Positions 11,407 through 23,168 are shown, numbered from the stretch's first letter. The stretch is 64,000 nt of DNA from Mesomycoplasma flocculare ATCC 27399 (GCF_000815065.1 NZ_CP007585.1:372001-436000), one strand, 5' to 3'. Notes: generated by a model from the sequence alone, not told the origin. Translations and numbers: made by a program.

Positions 11407-12340
11407 GCTTTTGCTTCCTTTTTTGTTCAAGTCCAAACTCATACCAGTCAAAGACATTTTTATCTTTATTAATATCGCCTAAAACTAAAAAATTATCGAT
11501 TGCACCAACGCCGCGTGTTTTATAAACTGATTTGATCATATTTGTGATTGTCACGAATTTTGTATCTTTTAAATTCTCATAAAAACCAAATTTTTTGTTA
11601 ATTGAGTTTTCCAAAGCGGCTGCTTGTTTAATTGAAACATAAGAATAAATCGAACTTTCATTGTTAATTGCGGCAAGGCCACTTTGTAAAATCGGAATTG
11701 CAAGCCCTGCTTTCACAATTTCAACAGCATAATTTTTAAAAAAACCATCATGACCAAAATAAATGCTGCCAACATAACGATCATAAGAACGAGCAGCTCC
11801 AGTTTTTGGGAAAAGAAAAGAAATTATACTTTTATTTGGCAGAATTTTTTCTGCAAAATTCTTTGCTTTTTGGGCATACTCGCCTTCTAAACCTTTTGTT
11901 TTTTGGTAATTTCCTTGACCATCTTTTTTTCCAACTTCTGGCGTGTCAATACTTTCAAGGCGGGCATTAAAAATCGGTGGAAGTTTATCTGAATTCAACG
12001 CTTTTAATGTTACAGTATCCCCATCAGTCCATTTTTCAACTTGAGCACTAATAATTTCAAAATATGTCTTATCAGGCAAAATTTCATTTTTGAATTTGAT
12101 TTTTTCCTCATCTTGCCATTGATATTTTGGATCTAGAAATTTTCGAATATTTTGTGCATATTGACTTTGCGGATTTTGTAAATCTTCAAACGGATTTTTT
12201 GAAAAATCCTCTATTTTATAGTATTTTTGTGCTTCTGTATACGAAAATTTGTGATTTTCGACAATACATGAAATTGCAAAAAAGGCAACTATAATTATGT
12301 TTAATGTTCCGAGAAATAGTTTCTGAAAAATTTTTTTCAT
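11372..12340 (-). CDS. Thermonuclease-like (SNase) surface lipoprotein
   Basis: A 322-residue lipoprotein. The signal peptide ends in FFAISC (Cys25), followed by a spacer and a staphylococcal nuclease domain. Visible active-site elements are WTDGDTVTL (Asp near 106-108), ARLESIDTPE (Arg127, Asp132, Glu135) and the second arginine in SYDRYVG. Ca-dependent nucleases of this fold cut DNA and RNA. It sits between the substrate-binding lipoproteins and the ATPase in one operon. A thermonuclease gene beside ABC transporter genes is known in M. hyopneumoniae and was proposed to feed nucleotide uptake. The coupling is inference. Confidence 0.88.
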   Translation of the reverse strand: MKKIFQKLFLGTLNIIIVAFFAISCIVENHKFSYTEAQKYYKIEDFSKNPFEDLQNPQSQYAQNIRKFLDPKYQWQDEEKIKFKNEILPDKTYFEIISAQVEKWTDGDTVTLKALNSDKLPPIFNARLESIDTPEVGKKDGQGNYQKTKGLEGEYAQKAKNFAEKILPNKSIISFLFPKTGAARSYDRYVGSIYFGHDGFFKNYAVEIVKAGLAIPILQSGLAAINNESSIYSYVSIKQAAALENSINKKFGFYENLKDTKFVTITNMIKSVYKTRGVGAIDNFLVLGDINKDKNVFDWYEFGLEQKRKQKHEIRNEKNVRK

Positions 12341-12365
12341 AATTTCTTAAAAATAGTTAGACATT

Positions 12366-14465
12366 TTAATTTTTTACGCGATATGCAGGCCCTAAATTTG
12401 CTCTTAGTGTTTTTAGAAAATCGCTAAAATTACGTAATTTCCCATCACTTGCGTGAAGGCTTTGCATCTGCGCAACGGTTGAATCTAAAGTGGTTCGAAA
12501 CACTCCAGCCACTGCATCAACATTGTCAAAAACTAAACTATATTGCGATTTTGAATCAGCTTTTATAAATTTACTAAACTGATTAAAAGATACTTTTTGT
12601 CCCAAATTTTTCGTATTTAAAACATTGCTATCTAGTGTTGATTTTAAAGGCAGCAAATAAGAGCTGGATTTTGAAAAATATTCAATTGGTGTAATTTTTC
12701 CAAATTTGCCGCCAAAATCAACTTTTTCGGTTAAAACTCAATTAATAAAAGTTTTTATAGCCCTATCTTCTTTTTCAGTTGCATGAATTAAAATAAGATC
12801 TGGGCCTTGAGAAACAACAGGAATAATTTTGCTTGTTCGCGCGAATTTGTGAGGTGCGGCAACCATATCAAATTCACCTTCATTAAGCGCTGCAGACCCT
12901 GATATTTGTTCCATTCCGGCATAAGATGGAATTATAATTGGTTTAAAATTTTCGTTTAGATCAAGAACTTCATAACTGCCTTCAACAATTCCTGAAGGTT
13001 TTTCGCTTTTGTTTGTAAAATAAAACACTTCCTTTCGTTTGTTTTTTTCAATAAGTTCTTTAATTCGCGGAAGAATTGCTGATTTTATTTTTATTTTCGA
13101 TTTTTGATCAATTGCAAGGATTTCTAAGTCTTTGCTTATATCAGTTAAATCTGTTGCTTTAATTACCGCAGCATATTGAGCTCTTGAGACATTATACAAA
13201 CGTTTGCTGCCATCATAGAAAAACCCAACTAAATAGTTTTTAGCATTTGCTTTAACGAAATTATGAAAATAACCTGATGTTGACCCAATTGAAAAAACTT
13301 GTTGGTGATTACGGAAATAAGTTGAGTTATATTCGCCAGGTGAGGTAAAATAAATCGATCTATCTTTAATACCTTCAGAGATTAAATTATAAATTTTTTC
13401 AAAATTTTTATACCTGTCTGAATTAGGTTGATCCATATAAGATGTAAAGTCAATTAAATTTTTTTGTCGGTCTAATACTGTGATTTCCTTTGATTTATCA
13501 CCTTCAGATAAAGAACGGGCAAGTGCGAAAATTAAAGTTGCATGATTATCGATTCCTAAAGCTGATTTTGCCGAATTTAGCGCTGAACCTGATAAGGCTT
13601 CTGGGAATGATTTTATAATTCTTGAAGATAATTTCTGTAAATCTGTAAAGTTTTCAAGATCAGATTTTTGAAACTGATAACCGGCAAGACCTTCTTCATT
13701 TGAGACATAATTTTTCCAAATTTTTTCAATTTCTTTAATATCTTCGTTTTTTTCAGTAGCTAATTTTTGAAATTGAGCAAAATAAGGCTTGTCTTCTTCT
13801 TTGATTGTTGCAGGTTTTTTCTCATCTTTTAACGCTTTTTCAATAATTCAACCTAATAAAATTTTGTTAATTGTCAAAGTTTCGGTTGATTTTCCAAATG
13901 GGAGTGTATAAATTCCTTTTGTATCAAGGAAGGGAATTTCCGAATTAATTTCTAAAAATTCGGAAATTCCTTGCTCTTTTAGAAAGTTTTTTGTTATTTT
14001 TTCTTGTTCTTCTTGCGGTTCAACATCTGATTTAAAATCGCTAACAAGTGGAAATGTCATTTGATATTTATTAACAATTGCAAGTAAACTTGAATAATTT
14101 GTGACAATATTTGGCAGTTTTATACGGTCTTTTGTCTCTAAATAGCTATTAATTGTCGAAGCAGCGCGACTATAACCACCTTGGAAATATTGTTCTTCCA
14201 TTTTGATAAAGTCTTTTTTCTGATTTGCAGTCGTATTCCAAAGTTCAATAATTTTTTGTAATGCTTTTGTCTCGTTTCCAGTAGATGAAAAAGAATGCCC
14301 AAAAACTAGTTTCCCATCCTCAATACTATCAAATCTGGCAGTATTATTACTAATACAAGCACCAAGAAAAGCTATTGGGGATACAGTTAATAAACTTGTC
14401 AGGAAAATACTCCTGATTTTATTAGAAATTTTACTTTTTGTAAGGGGGGTATTATCGCGTTTCAT
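12366..14465 (-). CDS. Substrate-binding lipoprotein of the ABC operon (second copy)
   Basis: A 699-residue lipoprotein with signal peptide and lipobox AFLGAC (Cys37). It shares its layout and many short stretches with the gene just upstream: an N-terminal FGHSF / DFRV strand, a Y-Q-M-x-F region, S-Q-G-P near residue 545, and a C-terminal segment with SLH/QF motifs. The two are clearly paralogs. The size and the position next to CUT1 permeases suggest an extracellular solute-binding protein, though much larger than usual. The RBS (AAAAGGAATA) lies directly next to an A19 tract that also contains the stop codon of the upstream gene. Confidence 0.75.
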
Positions 14466-14478
14466 TTGTTTATATTCC

Positions 14479-14497
14479 TTTTTTTTTTTTTTTTTTT
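14479..14497 (-). repeat. A19 tract (minus strand) between the paired lipoprotein genes
   Basis: Nineteen T on the plus strand. On the coding strand this A run starts within the TAA stop of the upstream lipoprotein and ends at the RBS of the downstream one. Confidence 0.9.
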
Positions 14498-16727
14498 AAT
14501 TTTTTTCTGTTTTTTCACTGGCTTTTTTATTTAAATTTAGCAAAATAGCAATATTTTTTTTTAATTGTTCAAGAAAATAATCAAAATTTAAGTCTAATTG
14601 AGGATTGTTATGAAACTGATTATTGATTTGACCTAAAGTTTGTTGCATACTTATGCGGAAAGTGTTAGAATCAACGCCGGCTGGTTCGGCAAAAAACCGA
14701 TATTTTTCGGGGTTTTCGAGAGTTTTTTTAAATTGTTCAAAAGCAATTTTAAAAAGTGGGTTTTGCAAAAATACAGGATTTTTAACAAAATCAGAATTTA
14801 AATTTGTTTTGGTAGGATTTAAATTCCCAGCAGCTAGGGATAAAAAATCACTTGGTGTTACAATAATTTTTTGATTATTATTATCTAAAAATTCTTCTTT
14901 TTCGGAAATAAATCACTTTATAAAATTAAGTGTTGCCGTGTCTTCTTTTTCGTTATTATGAAAACCAATTAACGAAGGGCCTTGTGATGTGATTATATTA
15001 AACCGGTTTGAATTCTGAAGTTTTTGGGGCTCTGGTAAAGCCATTAATTCATCTTCGTTAAGTTTTTCATACGATTTTGAAAAAAGAAAGATATTTGGGT
15101 TTTGTTTTATTAGTTTAAGTTTGTTCTTAGAACTAACTTCTAAATTGAGATTTGCAAAATCAACATCTGATTTTTTGTTATTTTCAAGTCATTTATCAAA
15201 ATTTGCATCACTTGCTAAAAAACTAAAATTATTTAAATTAGCCTTTATTTTTATAGTATTTTTTACTTCCTGAATCAAATTTTTATCATTTATTTGGTCT
15301 AAACTAATATCATTTTCGGAAATCTGACTTTGATTTCCAACGTAGACATACCCTGGTTTATTATCAAGAATTTGGTGAATTTTAGCAATTGCATTTGGTG
15401 GTAAATTTTCATCACTAACTAATTTTCAAATTCTCGAATTAGAACCAACAGGATAGTCTTTTTGTGAATTTGGAAATTTAAAACGTAAAAAAACTTGCCC
15501 GATTTTTTCAAAATTTCGGGTATAATGACTTGATGATGTAAGTGCAAAAACTAGTTGATGATTTTTTAAATAATCACTTGCATAACCTCTATTTCAAGTT
15601 CAAGGGCCAGCAAGTTTGTTTTTAATTAAACTAGCCATGATTTCATAAGCTTTTTTTGTATTTTGATAATTTTTAGTTTTATTATCAAAAAGATTGGTAT
15701 AATTCAGCAATTCAATATTTTTATTTTCATCACGATCACGGAAATAACTTGATTTTAGATATTCGCCATTAGCCTCAGCAAACGAAGTAAAAAAAAGTGT
15801 GGCGGCAACATCATTAAAGCCAATTAAAAAATCAACTTTTTCAGTTTGACTTCCTTTTTCAGCTTCAGGAAATGATTTTTTAACGCGGCTAAGGAAATCA
15901 ACTAGCTCAGCAAAATTATTTAGTTTTGAAAAACTAAATGTATAACCATCAAAACCATTTTCGTTAAATGAAATGCTTTTATAGCCCCCTCAAATTCTTT
16001 TAATATATTCAAGATCAGTTTTTTGTAAATCAAGATTCTCAACTATTTTCTGGTCTGATGCTAAAATTTTAAAATTTGGACTTGATTTTTTCGCTGATTC
16101 TAAAATATAGGATAATACAGGTTTGTCAACTAAAAGGACTTTTGATGTTTTAAGAATTGGCAAAAAAGGAATTCTATCAGGGCTAATTCCGGGTAAATTT
16201 TTGGTTTCACTAAGAAATTTTTCATCATATTCGGATTTAATTTTTTCTTCTAGTTCTTTTTGTGTGTTTAAATCTAAAAGCATTCCAAATTTATTTAAAG
16301 TGGCGGCGAGAGCGGGATAATTTAGCGTCAAATTAGGTAATTTTTTGTTTTCTTTTGCTTGGATATAGGAAGCTAATGCATTTTGGTCATTCTGATAATT
16401 TGTATATGAATTGTCTAATTTTGCAGGCAAAAAACCAGGTTTTTTATTTTTAACTTCAGTTTTTTCATTTCATTTTTGAAGCACTTTGCTTAGCGCTTTA
16501 GTTCTTGGATCATTTTCATAAAAAATCACACGAAAATCAATCATATCATCGATTTCAGTATTAAACCGAAGCGGATTTTCAGTTTGTGGCTTATAAATTT
16601 TAGATTTAAAAATATTGTATTCAGATTTTGTATTGCAAGCAGCTGCTAAAAAAGCAACAGGAAAAGTTGGGCTTAAAATTAATGCAGATTTTCAGAATTT
16701 GGACTTAAATTTTCGTATTTTATTCAT
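14496..16727 (-). CDS. Substrate-binding lipoprotein of the ABC operon (first copy)
   Basis: A 743-residue lipoprotein, first gene of the minus-strand operon. The signal peptide ends LAAAC (Cys31). It is paralogous to the next gene, with a similar length, a similar order of motifs, and an S-Q-G-P-S segment in the C-terminal half. It probably binds the solute for the importer encoded downstream, and the ligand is unknown. No clear Shine-Dalgarno precedes ATG 16727. The frame runs through many UGA(Trp) codons to TAA 14496-14498. Confidence 0.75.
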
Positions 16728-17093
16728 TTTTTAAAAGTAATATTTATTTCTAAATTAATTTTAAATAGTTTGTTAATATTTTTTATATCCGTTATTTTTC
16801 CTACAATTTTTCCCCCACGGTATTTTTTAAAAAAAGCACAACACAAAAATTATTAAAATTACCTTGGCCAATATTTGTAAAACTCTGACCAAATAAGCAC
16901 AAATAATTTTAGGTTGTGATTAACATTTGCCCTTATTATACATTTTTTTAAAAATTTAGCAAAAAAATTTAGTTTTTTTTTTTTTTTTTTTAGCTTTATC
17001 AAATTCAACTTTTAAATTCAAATTAAACAAATATATTAATAAAATATATTATAATATTTGAAATAAAAATTGTATTTACAAAGGAAATTTTCA
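16728..17093. other. Divergent intergenic region with T19 tract
   Basis: 366 bases with no gene between the ABC operon (minus) and mod1 (plus). Bases from 16940 on are the start of the 0.82 kb direct repeat shared with 30342 onward. A T19 tract lies at 16973-16991 and the mod1 -10 box at 17050. I see no structured RNA. Confidence 0.7.
17050..17055 (+). promoter_or_regulatory. -10 box for mod1
   Basis: TATAAT 39 bases before the mod1 ATG. The same box is conserved in front of mod3 at 30465-30470. Confidence 0.55.
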
Positions 17094-18916
17094 ATGTCCG
17101 ATACAAAAATCCCAAATTTATTAGAAATCTACAAACAAAAAATTGAGGAAATTTCATCAAAAGAGCTAAATTTAGACCAAAAAAAATTAGCCTATGAAAT
17201 TCTTGAAAAATTCCCGGATAATAAACTTGAATATGTCTATCAATTTGTCGTTCAACGAATTAAAACCGGATTTCGCTTTGATGCAGCCCCCGAAAGTGAT
17301 ACAAATACTGTTGCTATTTTAGAAAAAGATGAAAATCTTAGTTTTGAATTCAATGAAAATAATTCAAATCAAAATACCTTAATTATCGGTGAGAATTATG
17401 ATGGACTAAAAAATTTATTAGTAATCGAGAGAGGGAGAGAGAGGGAGAGAGAGAGGGGGGCGGCTTTGATATAATCTATATCGATCCGCCTTATAATACC
17501 GAGGCAAGTAAAAATGATGGGAATTCAATTGCTAATGAAAAAGAAGATATAAAAGCAAGTAAATTTATCTATCGTGATAAATTTTCGCGTAATGGTTGAC
17601 TAAATTTAATGAATGAACGACTAAGGCTAGCAAAGGATCTTCTAAAAGATGATGGAATAATTTTTGTTTCAATTGATGATGCCGAACAAGCGTATTTAAA
17701 AGTTTTAATGGATGAAATTTTCGGGGAAGAAAATTTTGTTGCTAATTTAGTTTGAATGAATGCTTGAGGTAGTAAACAAGATGCAAAATACTTTTCACAA
17801 AATCATGAATATATTTTAGTTTATGCAAAAAATATTAAAAAACTGAAGATTAAAAAAATAAACATTGCAGAAAATTCAGATCAGTGAAAATGAAATGACA
17901 AAATTCAAAAATGAGAGAAAAAATTAGCAATCCTTCAAAAAGGAAGTAATGAAGAAACAATTTTTGATCGAAAGAAAATGGCATACATTATTTGATGAAA
18001 TGAAAAATTAAATTTATTCAAAACAGATAATAATATTGACTTTAATTTAATTACTGAAGACTTAACAACTGATACAATAATTTATGATTATTCTACAAGT
18101 GAACGACAATTATTAATTTCACAAGGCTATGTTCCTATAATTCCAAAAACAGTTAGAAAAAATAAATATGGTAGATGAACAGTTTCTGAACAAACTTTTT
18201 TAGAAAAAGTTAAAAATAATGAGGTTAAAGTTCAGAAAATTAAAGATTCATATCAAATTTTTAGATATGATGTTCAAGATAAAATACCAAATTCAAAAGA
18301 ACAAAATCCTAGAAGTGTAATTTTTAATTCTACATTAAATAAATTACTAGAAAACAAAGACAATAATAAACAAATACAAAGGGTTTCTACAAGTGATGGA
18401 AGTTCGATGCTTCGATCTATTTTTAATTTTGACTCTTTCTTTGATTTTCCAAAACCAGTTAATCTTATCAAATACATAATTGACTTATTTCCTTCTAAAA
18501 ACACAAGAGTCCTCGATTTCTTTGCTGGTTCAGGCACAACCGGACAAGCAGTGTTAGAACTGAATAAAGAAGATGGCGGAAATCGTTCTTTTGTCTTAGT
18601 AACTAATAATGAAAATAATATTGGTCAAAACGTGACATATGAAAGACTTTATAGAATTAATAAAGGACAAGGCACAAAAGGTCAAAAAGACTTTGAATGA
18701 ATCAAGAAAAATGAAGCCTTTGATACAAATTTAAATGTATTTTGATCTAAAACTTACAATACCTCTTTGTTAAATAACGATATAACAAATCAAGAATTAA
18801 AAGATAAATTTAAAAAACTATTAAAAGAATTTGGAATCCATAAAAATAAATCAAAAGTTAAAGATTCTGTATTAAAAACTCTTTCTTCTTTAAGACCATA
18901 TAAAGAAGAAAATTAA
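17094..18916 (+). CDS. Type III DNA methyltransferase (Mod 1), switched off by GA tract
   Basis: An adenine-N6 methyltransferase of the beta class, the specificity subunit of a type III restriction-modification system. In order: an N-terminal helical part, LIIGENYDGLKNLL, a GA-coded Glu-Arg run, IDPPYNT (motif IV, catalytic), a central target-recognition region, and DFFAGSGTTGQ (motif I, S-adenosylmethionine binding) near the C-terminus. As written the ATG frame ends at 17474 and the rest is in frame +2. Losing one GA unit rejoins it to a protein of about 606 residues. The tract (17427-17460) counts 17 dinucleotide units but several are GG, so it is degenerate. The 5' third matches mod3 and the last 300 bases match mod2. 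AAAGGAAA precedes the ATG. Confidence 0.88.
17427..17460 (+). repeat. Degenerate GA dinucleotide tract in mod1
   Basis: Seventeen dinucleotide units, of which five are GG instead of GA, ending in a G6 run. The equivalent tract in mod3 has 15 units. Sixteen units would be in frame. Confidence 0.9.
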
Positions 18917-18934
18917 AAAAAATAATTTATTTGC

Positions 18935-18940
18935 TACAAT
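18935..18940 (+). promoter_or_regulatory. Possible extended -10 box for mod2
   Basis: TGC-TACAAT, 29 bases before the mod2 ATG, in the short gap after mod1. Confidence 0.4.
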
Positions 18941-18968
18941 CTTTATAAATTATTTATAAGGAGAAAAA

Positions 18969-20698
18969 ATGAACAAAAAAAAAGAACTTTTGAAAGATCA
19001 TTTAAAGGAGTTAGAACAAATTTCTAAATCATCTTTAAATGAAAATCAAAAAGAATTAATTAAATTAAACTTAGAAATTTTAAAAAATAATGACAAAATT
19101 TCTATAGATGACTTTGAACAAATTTGAAGATTTTTAAAACAAAGAGTAGCAACTGGTTTTGTTTTTGATGAAGCTCCAGAAATTAATAATCAAAGCATCG
19201 CAATACTTGAAAAAGATGAAAAATTATCTTTTTCTTCTTCAAAAATGAAGGATAATTTACAAAATTCTTTAATCATTGGAGAAAATTATGATGTTTTAAA
19301 GAACCTTATAGGAGTAGAGAGAGAGAGAGAGAGAGAGAGGATTCTAACTTCGATTTAATCTACATTGACCCTCCTTATAATACACAAAAGACATCAGATG
19401 ATGGAAATAATTTAACTGATGATGAAATAACTGCTGATAAATTTATATATCGGGATAAATTTTCAAGAACTGGTTGACTAAATTTATTAAATGAAAGATT
19501 AAAATTAGCAAGACAACTTTTAAAAGAAGATGGAGTTATATTTGTTTCAATAGATGACAATGAACAAGCTTATTTAAAAGTTTTAATGGATGAAATTTTT
19601 GGGGAAGAAAATTTTGTTGCGAATATGGTTTGAAGGAAGTCAGCGCAAGGTACACATAAAGATGTTGAAGTTGATAATTTAAACACTGTAAATGAATACA
19701 TAGTAACATATGCTAAAGATAAATCAAAATTTAAATTTGATTATGTAAAACATTCACAAGAAAAATTGGATGAAATATATAAATTTAGAGATAAAAATTT
19801 TGAAAAATATGGTGCATATAAATTGCAACCACTTGTTAATAGTTGAAACGGTGCCTGATACAGATCTGGACAAGATTATGAATTAGAAGCTCCTGATGGT
19901 ACTAATTTTAAAATATGACAAAATATCGATAAGCCACAAAGTGCATCTTATTCTTGATCTAAACCTACCTTTGATAAAGCTAAAAATTTGGGTTTAATTG
20001 AATTCAAGAAAAATAAACAAGATTATTGAGTAGTTCATAAAAAAGAATATCAATATGCTAAATTTGATACAAAAGAAGGTGTTTTAAAAACTGTAGCAAG
20101 AGGTGTTCCTTTTACAAATATGATTGTTGCAAATCAAAATAACTTAGAGAGTGATATTTATACATCTGAAGGCGCTAGAGAGCTTCATTCAATTTTGAAT
20201 AGTAAAGAATTTGACTATCCAAAACCAGTTAGATTAATAAAATATTTAATAAAAATGTTATCTAGCAAAAAAAACATTAGAGTCCTCGATTTCTTTGCCG
20301 GTTCAGGAACAACGGGACAAGCAGTTTTAGAACTTAACAAAGAAGATAACGGAACTAGAACATTTACATTAGTAACTAATAACGAAAATAATATTGGTCA
20401 AAACGTGACATATGAAAGACTTTATAGAATTAATAAAGGACAAGGCACAAAAGGTCAAAAAGACTTTGAATGAATCAAGAAAAATGAAGCATTTAATACA
20501 AGTTTAAATGTATTTTGATCTAAAACTTACAACACATCTTTGTTAAATAACGATATAACAAATCAAGAATTAAAAGATAAATTTAAAAAACTATTAAAAG
20601 AATTTGGAATCTATAAAAATAAATCAAAAGTTAATGATTCAGTATTAAAAACTCTTTCTTCTTTAAGATCATATAAAGAAGAAAATGAAGAAAAATAA
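18969..20698 (+). CDS. Type III DNA methyltransferase (Mod 2), switched off by GA tract
   Basis: A second beta-class adenine methyltransferase. The N-terminus differs from mod1 and mod3 (MNKKKELLKDHLKELEQ) but keeps LIIGENYDVLKNL, then the Glu-Arg run, IDPPYNT, FIYRDKFSRTGWLNLLNERL, its own target-recognition domain and DFFAGSGTTGQA. The ATG frame leaves the tract and stops at 19356-19358. The conserved part is in frame +2 and runs to TAA 20696-20698. Losing one AG unit would join them into about 575 residues. The tract (19316-19339) is 12 perfect AG units. AAGGAG stands 6 bases before the ATG. The res gene follows 17 bases after the stop, so this is the likely partner of res1. Confidence 0.88.
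19316..19339 (+). repeat. (AG)12 tract in mod2
   Basis: Twelve uninterrupted AG units inside the reading frame, 33 bases before the IDPPYNT codons. It encodes alternating Glu and Arg. Confidence 0.92.
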
Positions 20699-20715
20699 AG
20701 TAAAAAAGGAAAATA

Positions 20716-23148
20716 ATGGAACTTAGTGAAAAACAATCTCAAGCTGTTGATTTATTAGTTGCTAAATGAGATAATGCCTTTAATAATCAACAAAAAGCCT
20801 CTGTTACTTTTAAAGCACCAACAGGTTCAGGTAAAACGTTTATTATTGCAAACTTTATTGATAGGATAATGGAAGAATTTGATAAAAACTCAGGTAAAAA
20901 ACTGGTTTTTATTTACAATACAATTTCTAACGCTGAATTACCTAAACAAACTTTAGATAAATTTGAACAATACAAATTTTATTTAAATTCAATGAAAAAT
21001 GCGACTATAAAATATAAAGAATCTCCTTCGAAACAAAAAGAAGCTAAAGGCGATCAAGAATATAATATTTTAGCTAAGGAAGCTGATGTTTTCATTTTTG
21101 GAACTTCTTCATTTGGTAAGTCAACTATCTTTGTAAAAGAAGGAAAATTAGATGCTTTTATTGATGAATTAAGATCAGATTACTATGTTATTTACATTAG
21201 AGATGAAGCACATATTGGTACATCAAAAATAAGTGAAAAAGCAGATGCAAAATCATTTGACAAAAAAATAAAAGAACTAGACAATGTTTTTGAATTAATG
21301 ATGACAGCTACACCCAAAGAAAATGATGATATCGTTGAAATAACAAACAAAGATTTAGATGAAGACAACTGAAAACTTCTAAAAGCTAATAAAAAAAATA
21401 ATTTAAACATCCCTCATGAATCTACAGATGAAATAGATAATTCATTTCTATTAGAACAAGCTTGTAAAACTTTTTCTAATATTAAAAAACAATACAAACA
21501 AATTAGTGATGATGAAAATTTAAGAAATTTATGAAAAGTAAATCCTGCAATGCTTATTCAAGTAAAAGATAAAATTCTTGAAAAAGAAGCTGAATTTAAT
21601 AAAGAAATAAAGCAAATTATTAAAATTTTGGAAAAATATAATTTAAGTTATGCTAAATATTTTTCAGAAGAAAAAACAAAAACCGTTGCTGGTCACACTT
21701 CAAAAACAGACTTAAATTCTTTGTCTAAAAAAGATAGTGATGTTGATGTAATAATTTTTAAAGTTGGACCTGCAACTGGTTGAGATATTCCTAGAGCTTG
21801 TATGTTAGTTCAGTTAAGAAATGTTTCTTCAGAAACACTTGATAAACAAACACTTGGAAGAATTAAACGTTTTCCTATTCCAATAAAAATTTACAACGAA
21901 GATCACAGAAGAGAGTTAAATAATTCAATAGCTAATGAGTTTTTTGTTTATTCAAACAGTAAAAAGTTTGATCAAAATTTAGGTGAAAGAATCTATTATT
22001 TAAAAGATCAATACAAAAACAAAAAATTTGTTGTTGGAGAAATTGATAAATCTAGCATAATTAAAATAAATCAAACTTACAAAGAAAACGTTTATGAATT
22101 AGTGTCTAATGAATTTGAACAAATTTGTGAAAAATTCGAGAAGTTTAGGAAGAAAAATCAAGACTTTTTAAAGATTACTAGAAAAAATAATATCAATGAA
22201 GGAAGATTTATTGAAAAACTAATTTTCGATCAAATTGAGCTTGAAATTTTCAATGAATCATTGATAAAAAAACACAACAATCTAATAACTAACGATATGT
22301 GGGACAATATTGAATTAATTTATAATCAGAAAATTAATGAAAATATTAGAATTTCAATTAATTATTATAAATATTACATCTTGACTGAATTACTAGATGA
22401 TATTAAAGAACTAAATGTAAAAAATTGAGAAAATACTAATCCTAATTTAAATATCAAACACATTATTGCTCCACCAGAAGAATATATTGAAGAATATGAA
22501 ATAATTGATATTAATGATTCAAAAGATTCTTTAAAAAATTATATAGAAATAAAAAGTGAAATCGAAAAATATGCCTATTCAAATAATAAAAAAATAGAAA
22601 AAAATCAAGTAAAAATTTCTGTAGATTCAAAACCAGAAAGAGATTTTGTTGCTTTTTTTACTAGTTGATTAGAAGATGATGCTGATGAAAATTTGGAAAT
22701 TAATATTTGATTTAGAAATTTTAAAAATAATTCAAAAAGTATATTTTGAGATTACTTTGAACAAACACAAGTAAAAAAATCTTATCCTGATTTTATTGTT
22801 TGCATCAATCAACACCAAATTAATATAGAAATTAAAGGTAAAGGTAATAACGACATAAGCCCTGAAAAAACAAAAGATTTAATTCAAATGACACAAAAAT
22901 ACGTAAAAAAAGCAAAAGAAAATTCTTTAAAAAATAAGCAAAAAAATAACTTGAATTTTACTTCATTAATTTGTTGACCTAAAAATGAAAGAGCTGATAA
23001 TTTCTTATGTAAAGGTGCTTCAACATTAGAAAAAATAAATGATTTATTTAGACCACAATCTTATTTAATAACCGAAAGAAAAGATGCACAAGAATATGAC
23101 ATTAAAGAAGAACATCTTAAAAAGATTTTTCGAAAATTAGCAAACTAA
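20716..23148 (+). CDS. Type III restriction enzyme, helicase-nuclease subunit (Res 1)
   Basis: 810 residues. The N-terminal half is a superfamily 2 DNA translocase: Walker A APTGSGKT (about residues 34-41), DEAH box RDEAHIG, MTATP motif III and a motif VI-like TLGRIKR. The C-terminal domain carries a PD-(D/E)xK nuclease signature, YPDFIVC followed by IEIKGKG. Res needs Mod for recognition, so with mod1 and mod2 off it should be inactive. The ATG is preceded by AAAAAAGGA. The frame is intact through all UGA(Trp) codons. Arg is coded almost only by AGA, unlike the core genes. It shares weak overall similarity with res2, so the two systems are homologous but diverged. Confidence 0.9.
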
Positions 23149-23168
23149 TTGCTTTAAAAAAACTACAT

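Larger units (their letters stand above)
16940..17760 (+). repeat. 0.82 kb direct repeat, copy 1 (mod promoter and 5' coding part)
   Basis: Nearly identical to 30342-31171 in the same orientation. It covers the T tract, promoter, RBS and the first part of the mod gene, up to the codons just after FVANLVWM, where similarity stops abruptly. Differences include a 12-13 bp insertion near the promoter in copy 2 and the structure of the GA tract. Confidence 0.88.

Noticed and set aside
17070-17093. An upstream TTG start eight codons before mod1 (and the same at 30485 for mod3)
   Set aside because: It would remove the good AAAGGAAA-to-ATG spacing, and the extra residues come from the RBS region itself.
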